This document shows, in pieces, positions 1 to 9,286 of a DNA stretch of 64,000 nt. The notes beneath the pieces were generated by a model. It made no database searches and had not been told where the DNA came from. It saw nothing but the letters and a program-made list of their open reading frames with translations. The position numbers and the translations under genes were made by a program. This stretch comes from Nocardia carnea (GTDB taxonomy: Bacteria > Actinomycetota > Actinomycetes > Mycobacteriales > Mycobacteriaceae): contig NZ_JARWNW010000192.1 in NCBI RefSeq assembly GCF_029868325.1, forward strand, positions 1-64,000, read 5' to 3'. Within the stretch, counting starts at the first letter, position 1. Each line of letters opens with the position of its first letter.

Positions 1-739
1 CGGTGCGCCTCCAGCCGATGGGGTGAGCGCGGGTGTGGCCGGCCGCGGTGACCGGCCCGCGGACAGTCCGGAAAGCGAGTCCGCCGGTACCTCCAGCACT
101 ACCACCCCCAGAACCAGACGAAGAACCACCCCCAGAACCACCCGAATACCCACACGCAGAACCACCCGCAGAACCACCACCAGGACGCGAACCATCAGGG
201 TCAAGTCGTGAACCATCAGTATCAATGCGCGCACCATCACGAGGATCACGCTGCCCCGGTGTGACCGGCTCCAGCCGGCCGGCAACGGGATCGACACTGC
301 GCGGCCCACCGACCGGACCCTCGCCACGACCACCCACCGGCGCCGAACTCGGCCGCGGCCCCGGCGTCACCGGAGGCAACTGAGCAGCGACCGGATCAAC
401 ACTGCGCGGCCCACCGACCGGACCCTCGCCACGACCACCGGTCCCCGCACCGTCACCACGACCACCCACCGGCCCCGAACTCGGCCGCGGCCCCCGCGTC
501 ACCGGAGCCAACCGGGCGGCATCGGCGTCGACACGGAGGCCCGTTTGCCCCACACTCGTTGCGGCACCGGCGCTGGCCTCGCTTTGACGCCGGGCTGCCT
601 CGCCGATACTTTTGACGATTCCTCGGAAAGGAGTCAGAATGGCCGTTCCGACCCTCTGTGCGAACCCCGCCACTACATCCTCCAGCCCCGGATTAGGTTT
701 CCGCTGATATCCGTTTGCCACTCCGTGAGGCGTGAGCAT
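1..739 (-). CDS. Gly/Ser-rich repeat protein, C-terminus beyond left edge (partial)
   Basis: The minus-strand frame is open from an ATG at 739 to the left edge of the window (about 246 residues, no stop). It begins MLTPHGVANGYQRKPNP, passes through an Ala/Gln/Arg-rich helical-looking stretch, then two copies of a roughly 35-residue Gly/Pro/Arg repeat, then a Gly-Ser linker made of GGS/GGG runs. GTG at 721 is an alternative start; neither start has a good ribosome site. It lies about 140 bp downstream of, and in the same direction as, the WXG100-like gene, so it may be the next gene of a secreted or polymorphic-toxin locus whose C-terminal domain lies outside the window. Function is not recognisable from the visible part. 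Confidence 0.6.
   Translation of the reverse strand, partial: MLTPHGVANGYQRKPNPGLEDVVAGFAQRVGTAILTPFRGIVKSIGEAARRQSEASAGAATSVGQTGLRVDADAARLAPVTRGPRPSSGPVGGRGDGAGTGGRGEGPVGGPRSVDPVAAQLPPVTPGPRPSSAPVGGRGEGPVGGPRSVDPVAGRLEPVTPGQRDPRDGARIDTDGSRLDPDGSRPGGGSAGGSACGYSGGSGGGSSSGSGGGSAGGTGGLAFRTVRGPVTAAGHTRAHPIGWRRT
253..510 (-). repeat. In-frame 105-bp tandem repeat inside the Gly-rich gene
   Basis: Two copies offset by 105 bp (about 288-345 and 393-450) share a nearly identical 50-bp core. On the minus strand they encode GGRGEGPVGGPRSVDP, each preceded by PVTxGPRPSS. The period is exactly 35 codons, so copy-number change would keep the frame. A degenerate third start of the unit (EPVTPGQRD) follows. 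Confidence 0.75.
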
Positions 740-880
740 GTCGATCGATGAGCGGGCATCCAAACGTCGTATCCGGACGAGCGGACACCCGCGTCACAGT
801 TGTCACCGAGCCGTTGAGAACATCCGTGCTCGTCGTCGTTGTGTCGACTCGCACGGCCTCGGGGGCACCCGTGCGAATCA

Positions 881-2560
881 TCATTCCAGCCCCGATCGAC
901 GGCTGCCGGTACGGATGGGATCGACAGACGCGGGTGCAGGTTCGGCCGGTACGTCCCGTTCCGCGGTGGCGCCGGTTGCGGCGTCTTCGGGGAGTGCGGC
1001 GGGGGGCGTCGAGGTATCCGGCGCGAATACGTGCGCTGCACCGCCTGATTCCGGCTTCTGAACCGTTTCGCCACGGTCGCCGGTTTCGGCCGGCGGGCCG
1101 GCTGTTACCGGAACGTCGGGGCGTTCGGTAGCGGGCGCGACACGTGCCGGCTTCTTTCCGCCGCGTGACCAGGGCGTCGCCCTGGCCGGGGCGCCGCCGG
1201 ACGACTGCTGACTGCCCGGCCCCGAGCCGCCCGGTCCGCGCCCCGCGCCTCCCTGAGGCTTGTTCGCTGTGCTGTCGGCGGGTCTCTGATTGTTGCTCTG
1301 CGCCGAGGCCGGCTGCGACTGCCCCGCGGCCGCTTGCGCGGCCCCTGCTGGTACTACACCGTCGGCTGCGCCGCTGTCGTTCTGCGCCGCCGATCCGGTG
1401 CCGGTTCGATCCGATCCCTGCCCGGCAACATGGCTGTCACCGGGCGATTCGCTGATAGACGAGATCCGTGCTTGTTCGGAGGAGTCGGTTCCCATCGGCG
1501 TGGGGGTGCCCACCGATGTGGGAGTACCCACCGGGTTCGAGGGAGCGCCCGGCGTGGAGGCATCGGAGGGAGCGGTCGCCGATTGCTGCGGCTCGCCGGT
1601 GGGCTGGGCCGGGTCGGTTGGGTCGGCGCCGTTACCCGCGTCCTGATGTCCCGGAGTGGAGGAGTCGATGTCCGAAGACTTCCCGGCGGGCGTATCCACG
1701 CCCGGGTATTGCATATCCGGTAGCCAGCTGGGCAGCGTGCGCATCATGTCCGGAACCCAGCTGGGCAGCGTGCCCGGCAGGGTTCCGGGTTGTGAGGGGA
1801 CGACCAGCGGTTCGTCGGTGGCGGGGTAGGGCCAGTCGGCGGCGGGTACCTCTAGTCCGGGAGTCGAGAAATCGAGGCGGTCGAGCTTCTCACCGAGTTT
1901 TTCGCCGTGGGAGGCTATTTCATCGGCATGTTTTTCCAGATCCTGGGCGTAGCCCGTCACCGCGTCGGGATCGAGATGGAATTTCGAGTCGCTGCCCGGC
2001 GACGACGGCAGGGGGATATCGGGCGGGAGTAGAGAATCGCGCAGCAGCTGATCGAACTTCTCCAGCATCGGCTCGAGGGCCTTCGCGGTCACCTCGGCCA
2101 AGACGTACCACATTATTGTCTCGGCCACTTTCTTGAGTAGCCAGCGCGCGGCAGCGGCGACCATGGGCCCGGTCACCGCGCCCGCGGGTGTGAACATGCT
2201 TGCCACGAAACTGGCGGCGAGCGCGGCGAGTTCGATGAGTACGGCGATCTGTATCGCTTCGATGACGTCGGCTGCAATATCGAGGGCGCTCACAGCTACG
2301 TCGAATGCCGAATCCAGATCCGCCATCTTGTCCTGGCGGTAAGACCACATCACCAGGATCATCTGGTAGGAGTTACCGGACATGGCGGTTCCCATGTCGT
2401 TGAGGGTGTTCGTCGCCGCGTCGAAGGATTCGCGGACATCGGCGGCGAATTCACGGACGTCCTGGCTCAGCTCCCGGACCTGGTCCACATCTATATCCGG
2501 GTACGGAATGCCGCATACGTTGAGAAAGAGGACGATCTCGCTGGGTATGTGGATACTCAA
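881..2560 (-). CDS. WXG100-like domain protein with long disordered tail
   Basis: This is a 559-residue protein. Residues about 20-180 are alpha-helical, with the start pattern of WXG100-like/CpnT-type N-terminal domains (helical hairpin, a hydrophobic Ala-rich segment near 105-135, then a second helical part). From about residue 230 the chain is Pro/Ser/Gly/Asp-rich and low complexity, as in ESX-exported toxins and EspI-like proteins. Start is TTG at 2560 with AGAAGG about 8 nt upstream; no better ATG lies nearby. Probably a type VII secretion substrate or the carrier part of a two-gene toxin with the downstream Gly-rich gene; the family assignment is an inference. No catalytic domain is visible at the C-terminus. 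Confidence 0.75.
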   Translation of the reverse strand: MSIHIPSEIVLFLNVCGIPYPDIDVDQVRELSQDVREFAADVRESFDAATNTLNDMGTAMSGNSYQMILVMWSYRQDKMADLDSAFDVAVSALDIAADVIEAIQIAVLIELAALAASFVASMFTPAGAVTGPMVAAAARWLLKKVAETIMWYVLAEVTAKALEPMLEKFDQLLRDSLLPPDIPLPSSPGSDSKFHLDPDAVTGYAQDLEKHADEIASHGEKLGEKLDRLDFSTPGLEVPAADWPYPATDEPLVVPSQPGTLPGTLPSWVPDMMRTLPSWLPDMQYPGVDTPAGKSSDIDSSTPGHQDAGNGADPTDPAQPTGEPQQSATAPSDASTPGAPSNPVGTPTSVGTPTPMGTDSSEQARISSISESPGDSHVAGQGSDRTGTGSAAQNDSGAADGVVPAGAAQAAAGQSQPASAQSNNQRPADSTANKPQGGAGRGPGGSGPGSQQSSGGAPARATPWSRGGKKPARVAPATERPDVPVTAGPPAETGDRGETVQKPESGGAAHVFAPDTSTPPAALPEDAATGATAERDVPAEPAPASVDPIRTGSRRSGLE

Positions 2561-3361
2561 ATCGCGGACCTTCTCACGGTGCAGATCGACGCGAAGAATC
2601 CAAATGTCCGGGCCATGACGTGTATCGAGTCGACACGGACCGGCTCCCTCTGTTGTGCAGCGTCTTACCTGTCCCCGACATCAGGACTGCCGGAAACGGG
2701 CATCTCAAGTGTCGACACATCGCGAGATGTGGCTGGAGCTGCAGCAACATTCGGACTTCCCGCACCTCGTTCCGTTCGCGATTCGACCTCGGCCGATGCG
2801 CCGACACTGGAAGCCGCGGCGCCCGAACAGACTACCCAATGCCGATTCGCCACCGGCTTGTTCGACCGTCCTGCGCCGGGGGCCGGCCGGCTCGGCAACG
2901 GGCGGGCGACCGGATTCGCGGCGGTCGCGCCTCCTCGATACCGATCCGGCAGTAACGCACTCGACCTTCGTGAACCGATGCGGCCGTATCCGGTGGAGGC
3001 ATCCACGATGCGGTGATTGCGCAGGTCGACCGGCTTCCCACCGCCACTGTGCCGGCGCTCGGCCAGAGGTTCTCGGGACGGGCAACGATCCGGCCGGGAG
3101 TGACCGGCTGGCCGGTACAGCGCATATCTGTATTCGAGTTTGCTGGGGGAGGTCCAGTTCGGCCCGACGATGCCAACTATCCCCACTACGGAGAACAACA
3201 GTCCTGTTCGGCGATATCGAGGGAACGCGTAGCGCCCGGCGATACAGCTGGCCGGTCCAGGGAACCGCACGCGGTGCACGGCGCCACCGGGCGAACTCGT
3301 CGTTGCGCTTTCGCCTCCGGCCGGGTCGGCACCGATACCGCCCGGCGGCCGGTGTGATCGT
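2561..3361. other. 800-bp gap without a convincing gene
   Basis: Open frames exist on both strands, but none has a ribosome site, a recognisable domain or actinobacterial codon bias; they are Arg/Pro/Ser-rich readings of GC-rich DNA. No strong hairpin or repeat was seen. The promoter of the WXG100-like gene should lie in the left part, near 2561-2650. Confidence 0.5.
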
Positions 3362-4120
3362 TCAGATCACCGTCTGCCCACCGTCAATGGTCAATACCGC
3401 GCCTGTCGTATTGCGCGCTGTATCCGCGGACAGGAATGCGACGGCCGACGCGATCTCCTCTGGGCCGGACCCCTTACCCGTGAGTGGTGTGAGGCGGCCG
3501 AGCAGTTCGGTATCGGCATCGGGTCCGAACCCGCCCCCGCCGGCTGTCATCGGGGTCAGCACATGTCCGGGGCATACCGCGTTAACGCGGACACCGCGGC
3601 GCGCGTACTCCGCCGCGAGGGCCCTGGTCAACCCGATGACACCTGCTTTGGAGGCGCTGTAGGCAGCTCCGTAAGGAACCCCGACCAGACCTGCCGTGGA
3701 GGCGACATTCACGATGCTGCCCCGAGTCTCCAATAGGTGGGGGATCACGTGTTTACTGATGTAGAACGGGCCGTTGAGGTTGACTCCCAGCACTTTCTGC
3801 CACGTCTGGTCGGGAAGGTCCTCGGTCGGCCCGTTGCCGAGGATGCCCGCGATATTGCAGACGATATCGAGCTTGCCGAGATGGTCCACCGCACGTTCGA
3901 CCAGCTGCGCACAGGAATCCGGATCCGCGGTATCACATGGCACGCCGAAAACTCTGCCTTGCCCTTCGGCCGCCAATGTGCGCGTAGCGGTCTGCAGTGC
4001 GTCTTCGTTGATATCGGCGGCGACGATATCGGCGCCTTCCCGGGCGAAAAGTTCCGCCGTGGCGTATCCGATTCCGGAGGCGGCACCGGTGATGAGGACT
4101 GATTTACCTGCATAGGTCAT
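3362..4120 (-). CDS. Short-chain dehydrogenase/reductase
   Basis: A classical SDR of 252 residues, normal length. The nucleotide-binding motif TGAASGIG is at residues 11-18, a CNIAG version of the structural NNAG motif near 88-92, and the catalytic Ser141, Tyr154 and Lys158 (YSASK) are intact. The C-terminal TxDGG motif is present. An acid at the end of strand 2 (D37 region) suggests NAD rather than NADP. ATG at 4120 is the natural start. It is followed by the lipoprotein gene in the same direction but about 70 bp away, so co-transcription is uncertain. The substrate cannot be read from the sequence. Confidence 0.92.
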   Translation of the reverse strand: MTYAGKSVLITGAASGIGYATAELFAREGADIVAADINEDALQTATRTLAAEGQGRVFGVPCDTADPDSCAQLVERAVDHLGKLDIVCNIAGILGNGPTEDLPDQTWQKVLGVNLNGPFYISKHVIPHLLETRGSIVNVASTAGLVGVPYGAAYSASKAGVIGLTRALAAEYARRGVRVNAVCPGHVLTPMTAGGGGFGPDADTELLGRLTPLTGKGSGPEEIASAVAFLSADTARNTTGAVLTIDGGQTVI

Positions 4121-4190
4121 GGGTTCATCCTTGCGGTCGGGTACGGGAACTCACTGTTACCGGAGTTCGGTGCGGTGATTCGTGCTCGGG

Positions 4191-5903
4191 TCATTCCGCG
4201 AATACACGTTTGATGGAGAGCATTCCGCCGGCGATGAACTGGCCGTCACCGATAGGGACGATCATGCCGCCGAAGAGGTTCCATCTGCGGCTCTCGTCCG
4301 GGAAGGTCCATCGGGCTACGGTTTCTCCGGTTTCCCAGTCGATGCCGACGTAGCTGTATCGGCCCTCGTGCTTATCGGCGGCGTAGAGCAGCCCGGTCCG
4401 GGACGAGACCGAAGCGACGGTGATATCACTGTTGTCGACCTCGGTGTTGGTCCACATCCGGTCGAATTTTCGTTCCGTGCTGTTCCAATGGTACTTCTGC
4501 ATACCGTGCGGGGCAGCGCGTGTGGCGCCGGGCGCGAAGGTGTTCGCCCAGACATTCGGCGCGGGCTCCGGGTAGGCGGTGGTGGTGGCCAGGACGTCTT
4601 CGCCGAGGACAGTGGGGGACAGCTCCAGGGTGACGTTCGAGACATCCACCTGGGCCGTGCCCGCGATACGGTCGTCGCCGGCGGGGATCTCGTTTCGCCA
4701 GAATGCGACGAGGCTGGGGCCGGTCGCGGCGGCGTCGGAGATGATGACGAGTTCGTCGTCGCCGGGGCCGAAGCCCATGAGGGTGGGCGTGGTCCCCGAT
4801 CCGCCGGAGCGGGTCAGTGATCCGGCAGCTGTGGCGATGGCAGGATCGGAGGTCTCGTATTCCGCCGACCAGCCGCCGTCCTTCTCGTCGATCGAGAGAG
4901 CGGACCCGGTCCAGACCACCTTCAGCATCCGGCGCGAGGTCACGGCATAGATGCCTGTCTTGTCGATGGCGAAGTTGTTCTCGAGTTTCTCCCCGGAGAA
5001 CGGGAGCACCGACAACACTTCGAGGTCCCGGTTCAACAGGAAGAGGGCGGCGTGCGAGCCGGCGACGATATGCCCGTCGTAGGTCATTCCCAGCGCCACG
5101 ATGCTCGTCGTCGGTCCGTGCACGGCCGCCTCGGCTTCGGGTGAGGTTCCCGCGGGCAGCGGAGCTTTCTGCAGTTCCACTACTTTTTCGAACCGCATCG
5201 GTCCGTGGGGGTCGCCGTCGTCGGTTGTTTTCAGGATCCGCATCCCCTCGATGACCGAGTAGTGGAACCCGTCCTTGTCGATCATGTTGTAGGCGCCGTT
5301 CGAGATCTTCCCGTACGTGATCCCTGCTTCCTCGGCGTCCTTCCCGAGAGCGACGAGCGCGGCGTCGTCATCTGCCGCCACCGCCGCGTCCGTCTTTTCG
5401 AGCAGGGCATCGAGCTTCTCGGTCGAAGGAGCCTCGGCACCCGGGTAAGGCAGGAAATCGACGGGCTCGAACTTGTCGCCGGTGGCGAGGATTTTCTGAA
5501 TGCCGTACATGGTCGGCGCGAAAACGATCCGGTCGTCTCCGCTGTATTTGATCGTCGGATTGGACGAATACGTGGTCGGGACGAATCGGACATCCGATTC
5601 GGACAGCTGCTTCGCCACGGTCGGCCCTGCCGCCGAGGTGGAATCCGAAGCGGCCGAATCGAAGTGCGTGATCGGGTACTCGGAGTCCGTCAACCACGGG
5701 TTTTTCGGCGGTATCGCAGTCGCGATTGTGTGTTCCTGCGGCGCGGGGTCTCCGGTTTCGGCGGTACACCCGGTGACGGCTGCCAGCCCGATCGCGACCC
5801 CCATGGCCGCGACCGATATCAACTTCCTGCCCGTCGCGCGGCCCATGGAGGTCTCGCGTTGTGGCCGGCTTCTCCCCCGCGAACCTTCGGGATTCATGCG
5901 CAT
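4191..5903 (-). CDS. Secreted lipoprotein, probably beta-propeller-like
   Basis: ATG at 5903 is chosen because GGAG lies 9 nt upstream; an internal ATG at 5846 is a possible shorter start, and the frame is open further upstream without a ribosome site. A positively charged N-terminus leads into a hydrophobic segment ending in a lipobox (LAAVTGC), giving a lipid-anchored extracellular protein of about 570 residues. The mature part has repeated blade-like stretches (hydrophobic-Asp/Gly-turn patterns such as LLYAADKHEG, IVAGSHAALFLLN) as in PQQ/WD-type propellers. No active-site motif was recognised. It is divergent from an IclR regulator, which may control it. Confidence 0.85.
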   Translation of the reverse strand: MRMNPEGSRGRSRPQRETSMGRATGRKLISVAAMGVAIGLAAVTGCTAETGDPAPQEHTIATAIPPKNPWLTDSEYPITHFDSAASDSTSAAGPTVAKQLSESDVRFVPTTYSSNPTIKYSGDDRIVFAPTMYGIQKILATGDKFEPVDFLPYPGAEAPSTEKLDALLEKTDAAVAADDDAALVALGKDAEEAGITYGKISNGAYNMIDKDGFHYSVIEGMRILKTTDDGDPHGPMRFEKVVELQKAPLPAGTSPEAEAAVHGPTTSIVALGMTYDGHIVAGSHAALFLLNRDLEVLSVLPFSGEKLENNFAIDKTGIYAVTSRRMLKVVWTGSALSIDEKDGGWSAEYETSDPAIATAAGSLTRSGGSGTTPTLMGFGPGDDELVIISDAAATGPSLVAFWRNEIPAGDDRIAGTAQVDVSNVTLELSPTVLGEDVLATTTAYPEPAPNVWANTFAPGATRAAPHGMQKYHWNSTERKFDRMWTNTEVDNSDITVASVSSRTGLLYAADKHEGRYSYVGIDWETGETVARWTFPDESRRWNLFGGMIVPIGDGQFIAGGMLSIKRVFAE

Positions 5904-5977
5904 TTCGTTGGTCTCCGAGTGATGGCTGGATGAGCGTGGACGGCGCCGCGGGGGGTACCCGAAGTGCCGCTGTGGTG

Positions 5978-6012
5978 TTACAAAATATGAATACGGGATT
6001 ACAATTGTTCGA
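5978..6012 (+). promoter_or_regulatory. A/T-rich divergent promoter; IclR gene possibly leaderless
   Basis: A short A/T-rich patch between the lipoprotein and IclR genes holds TACAAT at 6000-6005, only 6 nt before the ATG at 6012. If this is the -10 box, transcription would start at or very near the start codon. No Shine-Dalgarno sequence is present upstream of 6012, which fits a leaderless mRNA. The opposite strand offers a TATTTT-type -10 for the lipoprotein gene. Confidence 0.4.
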
Positions 6013-6938
6013 TGGATCCTAGGCACGCCGTCGGCACCGGAACAACGCGCACTCCCATTGAGCGGAAATCCCCGCCGACCGAGCGGGTTGTCCAGATCCT
6101 CGAACTACTCGCCGACACCCCCGATGACCGCCTCACGCTGACGCAGGTCGCGGAGGCCCTCGGGCTGAACAAGCCCACCTGTCTCGGCATCCTGACAACA
6201 CTGGCGGATGCGAATTTCGTAATCCGAGACGGAGCCAAGACCTACGGACTCGGACCGGCCCTGCTCCGGCTGGGCGCGGCGGCCGAATCCGGGCTCGCCA
6301 AACTCGAGCTGATCCGGCCCGCCCTGGCCGAACTCCACGACCGAACCGGCATGAGTTGTGTCCTCAGTACCGTTCACCGTGGGCAGATCATCGTCCTCGA
6401 CCATCTCGGCATCGGCCTCGCCGGCGACCGCCAGGACCTCGCGATGGAGAGATGTCCACTGGCGCCGCCACTCGGCCTGGTGAACATAGCCTGGGAACGC
6501 GACGATGTGGTCGACGCCTGGTTCGACCGCACCCCGCTGGTACCGCTGGCCGCGAGCAGGGACCACGTTCGGTCGATCATCGACAACGGCCGTGAGCGGG
6601 GGTACCTCATCCAGCAACTCACGACGAACACCTCGTCGAATATCGCCCTGGCCGCGCTGCTTTCGTCGGGGATGCCCACCAGGATCATCGATGTCCTCCG
6701 GCAGCATCTCCCGCCGGCGGATTGGTCCGAGTTCCTCACCGCACTACCCGGCGACGACAGCGCGACGGTGCCGATCGCCGCGATCAACACCCCGATCTTC
6801 GATCGGCGCGGTGTTCAGCAGTACACCTTGAGCCTCGTCCCCAATTGCCCAGACGCCACGGTCGCGCAGTGCAGGGAGTGGGCCGAGGCGGCGATGAGTG
6901 CCGCGCGCACCGCTACCGGCGCCCTCGGCGGTCACTGA
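6012..6938 (+). CDS. IclR-family transcriptional regulator
   Basis: A 308-residue protein with an N-terminal winged HTH (residues about 23-90: LTLTQVAEALGLNKPT followed by the wing) and a C-terminal IclR effector-binding/GAF-like domain (about 100-290). Length is slightly above the 250-280 usual for the family because of a 20-residue N-terminal extension. It is divergent from the lipoprotein gene with a compact intergenic region, the usual arrangement for an IclR regulator and its target. The effector is unknown; the Cys of the LVPNCP segment near 270 is where effector-binding residues often lie. Confidence 0.9.
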   Translation: MDPRHAVGTGTTRTPIERKSPPTERVVQILELLADTPDDRLTLTQVAEALGLNKPTCLGILTTLADANFVIRDGAKTYGLGPALLRLGAAAESGLAKLELIRPALAELHDRTGMSCVLSTVHRGQIIVLDHLGIGLAGDRQDLAMERCPLAPPLGLVNIAWERDDVVDAWFDRTPLVPLAASRDHVRSIIDNGRERGYLIQQLTTNTSSNIALAALLSSGMPTRIIDVLRQHLPPADWSEFLTALPGDDSATVPIAAINTPIFDRRGVQQYTLSLVPNCPDATVAQCREWAEAAMSAARTATGALGGH

Positions 6939-6978
6939 CGACTTCGTCGCCCCCACCTGCACTACGACGCGCGTGGAG

Positions 6979-7986
6979 TCAGCTCGTCCCGCGCACCACC
7001 AGTTCCACCGATAACCGCACCGACTCGACTTCCTGCCCGCCGACGAGGTCGAGTAGTTTGCCCACCGCCGTGGCACCGATCTGCTGGGCGGGTGAGCGCA
7101 CCGTTGTCAGCGGGACGGGCAGCTGGGCGGCGACCGGGATGTCGTTGTAGCCGACGAGGGCGAGGTCGTCCGGAACCGTCAGTCCGAGGTCTCGGGCCAC
7201 CCCGAGCACCCCGATGGCGATGGTGTCGGTGACGGCGAAAACAGCACGTGGGCGGTCGGGGCGGTCGAGGAGTTCCCGGCCCGCAGCGACGCCGCCGGCG
7301 ACTTCGAAGCTCGATTCGGCGATCCGGTGTGGTGGCAGGGTGATCCCGGCTTCGGTCAGGGCGGCGGAGAATCCGAGCATCCGGTCGCGTGCCGTGGTCG
7401 CGTGTTCGGGGCCGTTGATTACGGCGAGGTCGGAGTAGCCGCGGTCGAGGAGGTGGCGTGCGGCGAGGTAACCACCGTGGCGGTCGTCGCCGACGACGAA
7501 AGGGAGTCCGGCGTCGGCGTGCCGGGTGAGCGTGAGGATCGGCAGCGGGCCGATCGGCAGCGATTCCAGGAAGGGGCCGCCGGGGATGTGGAGGCTGCTG
7601 AGCAGCAGTCCGTCGACCTGCCGTCCGAGCAGTAGTTCCACCGCACGCCGTTGCGCGTCGAGATCGTCGGGCGGGCTCGACAGCAGTACCGAGTAGCCGG
7701 CTCGGGTGGCGGCTTCCTCGATGCCCTGGTAGGTCGTGGCGACGACCCCGTCGGTCAAGCGCGGCATCACCACGCCGAGGGTGGTGGTCTTGCGGGTCCG
7801 CAGGCTGGCCGCCCACAGGTTCGGTTGATAGCCGATTTCGGCGGCCACTTCGCGGACGCGGCGGGCCGACGGCGTCCAGCCGTCCACGGGTTCGTCCTGC
7901 CGCAGCACCCGGGAGACCGTGGAGATATGCACCCCGGCACGCTCGGCGATCTCCTTGAGGGTCGGAGCGCGGGTGGGTCGGTGCAT
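6979..7986 (-). CDS. LacI-family transcriptional regulator
   Basis: 335 residues. The N-terminal HTH is typical (TLKEIAERAGVHISTVSRVL, residues 9-28) with the hinge helix near 45-60, followed by a periplasmic-binding-protein-like sensor domain (residues about 65-330) with the family motifs VVGDDRHGGYLAARHLL and GYNDIPVA. It is divergent from an acyl-CoA dehydrogenase / CoA-transferase pair, with repeated TGCAAACGTT elements between, so it most likely represses that pair and itself. LacI proteins usually sense sugars; here the target context suggests an acid or CoA-linked effector, which is inference. Confidence 0.93.
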   Translation of the reverse strand: MHRPTRAPTLKEIAERAGVHISTVSRVLRQDEPVDGWTPSARRVREVAAEIGYQPNLWAASLRTRKTTTLGVVMPRLTDGVVATTYQGIEEAATRAGYSVLLSSPPDDLDAQRRAVELLLGRQVDGLLLSSLHIPGGPFLESLPIGPLPILTLTRHADAGLPFVVGDDRHGGYLAARHLLDRGYSDLAVINGPEHATTARDRMLGFSAALTEAGITLPPHRIAESSFEVAGGVAAGRELLDRPDRPRAVFAVTDTIAIGVLGVARDLGLTVPDDLALVGYNDIPVAAQLPVPLTTVRSPAQQIGATAVGKLLDLVGGQEVESVRLSVELVVRGTS

Positions 7987-8043
7987 CGCGGCGTGGGGTC
8001 CTTCCAGGTTTGACTGTCTTGCGAGGCAAGTCTAGCGTAGGCA

Positions 8044-8077
8044 TGCAAACGTTCTCGCAATCGTTCCTGCAAACGTT
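8044..8077. promoter_or_regulatory. Candidate LacI operator: repeated TGCAAACGTT
   Basis: TGCAAACGTT occurs at 8044-8053 and again at 8068-8077, 24 bp apart centre to centre (just over two helical turns). Each carries the central AACGTT palindrome expected of LacI-family sites, and a related CAATCGTT lies between. They sit between the LacI gene and the acyl-CoA dehydrogenase gene. Confidence 0.6.
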
Positions 8078-8119
8078 TTTCTGCCGTTTGCCCGGAGCGC
8101 ACACCCCGCCGGAGGCCGC

Positions 8120-9286
8120 ATGTCCCAGTCGCTGACCCAGCTGTTCGATCTCGACTCACTCCTCACGCCGGAGGAGATCGAAATCCGGTCCACCGTGCGG
8201 ACATTCGCCGCCGAGCGGATCCGTCCGCATATCGCCGAATGGTTCGAGGAGGGCCGTATACCGGCGCGTGAACTGGCCGTCGAACTCGGCTCGCTGGGCG
8301 TGCTCGGTATGCATCTGGACGGATACGACTGCGCCGGGACGAGCGCCACCGCCTACGGCCTGGCCTGCCTCGAACTCGAGGCCGTCGACTCCGGTATCCG
8401 CAGCCTGGTATCGGTGCAGGGTTCGCTGGCGATGTTCTCGATCCACCACTGGGGCAGCGAGGAACAGAAACAGCAGTGGCTGCCCTCCATGGCCGCCGGC
8501 CGGGCGATCGGCTGCTTCGGCCTCACCGAACCCGATCACGGCTCCGACCCGGCCGGGATGCGCACCCGCGCGGTCCGCGACGGCGACGACTGGGTGCTCA
8601 ACGGCACGAAGATGTGGATCACCAACGGCTCGGTCGCCGATGTCGCGGTGGTCTGGGCCCAGACCGAAGACGGTATCCGCGGTTTCGTCGTTCCCACCGA
8701 CACCCCGGGCTTCTCCGCCCCCGAGATCCGGGCGAAGATGTCGCTGCGCGCCTCGGTGACCTCCGAACTCGTCCTGGAAGATGTCCGACTGCCCGCCTCG
8801 GCGATACTGCCCCTCGCGCAAGGTCTGCGCGGGCCGCTCACCAGTCTCGGCGAAGCCCGGTTCGGCATCGTCTTCGGCGCGATCGGCGCCGCCCGCGACT
8901 GCCTGGAAACCGCGATCGACTACGCGCAGACCCGCGAGGTCTTCGGCAAACCGCTGGCCGGCTATCAGCTCACCCAGGCCAAGCTCGCCGATATGGCGCT
9001 GGAAGTGGGTAAGGGACATCTGCTCGCCTACCATCTGGGCCGGATCAAGGACCGCGGCGACATCACCCCCGAACAGATCAGCACCGGCAAACTCAACAAT
9101 GTGCGCGAGGCCTTCGCCATCGCCCGCGAATGCCGGACCATCCTGGCCGCCAACGGAATCACGCTCGAATACCCGGTGATCCGGCACGCCAACAACCTCG
9201 AATCCGTACTCACCTACGAGGGCACCTCCGAGGTCCACCAGCTGACCATCGGCAAGGCGCTCACCGGTTCGGCAGCCTTCCGGTGA
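8120..9286 (+). CDS. Acyl-CoA dehydrogenase, glutaryl-CoA dehydrogenase-like
   Basis: A 388-residue flavoprotein of the acyl-CoA dehydrogenase family. It has the FAD/substrate signatures GLTEPDHGSDPAG and KMWITNG, and the C-terminal YEGTSEVHQL whose Glu (about residue 367) is the position of the catalytic base in glutaryl- and short-chain enzymes. Overall motif spacing and the HGSDP variant resemble glutaryl-CoA dehydrogenase, which oxidises and decarboxylates glutaryl-CoA to crotonyl-CoA in lysine/tryptophan/glutarate breakdown. It overlaps the CoA-transferase gene by GTGA, so the two are translationally coupled, and a LacI regulator faces it. A short-chain acyl-CoA dehydrogenase is the alternative. 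Confidence 0.88.
   Translation: MSQSLTQLFDLDSLLTPEEIEIRSTVRTFAAERIRPHIAEWFEEGRIPARELAVELGSLGVLGMHLDGYDCAGTSATAYGLACLELEAVDSGIRSLVSVQGSLAMFSIHHWGSEEQKQQWLPSMAAGRAIGCFGLTEPDHGSDPAGMRTRAVRDGDDWVLNGTKMWITNGSVADVAVVWAQTEDGIRGFVVPTDTPGFSAPEIRAKMSLRASVTSELVLEDVRLPASAILPLAQGLRGPLTSLGEARFGIVFGAIGAARDCLETAIDYAQTREVFGKPLAGYQLTQAKLADMALEVGKGHLLAYHLGRIKDRGDITPEQISTGKLNNVREAFAIARECRTILAANGITLEYPVIRHANNLESVLTYEGTSEVHQLTIGKALTGSAAFR

Noticed and set aside
1..510. Tandem repeats as a possible CRISPR array or transcription-factor array
   Set aside because: The repeat period is 105 bp, there are only two full copies, and the units are in frame in a Gly/Pro-rich coding sequence.
2549..3279. Overlapping 155-residue plus and 204-residue minus frames in the gap after the WXG100-like gene
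   Set aside because: No ribosome site, no recognisable motif and poor codon bias; the plus frame starts inside the 5' end of the opposite gene.
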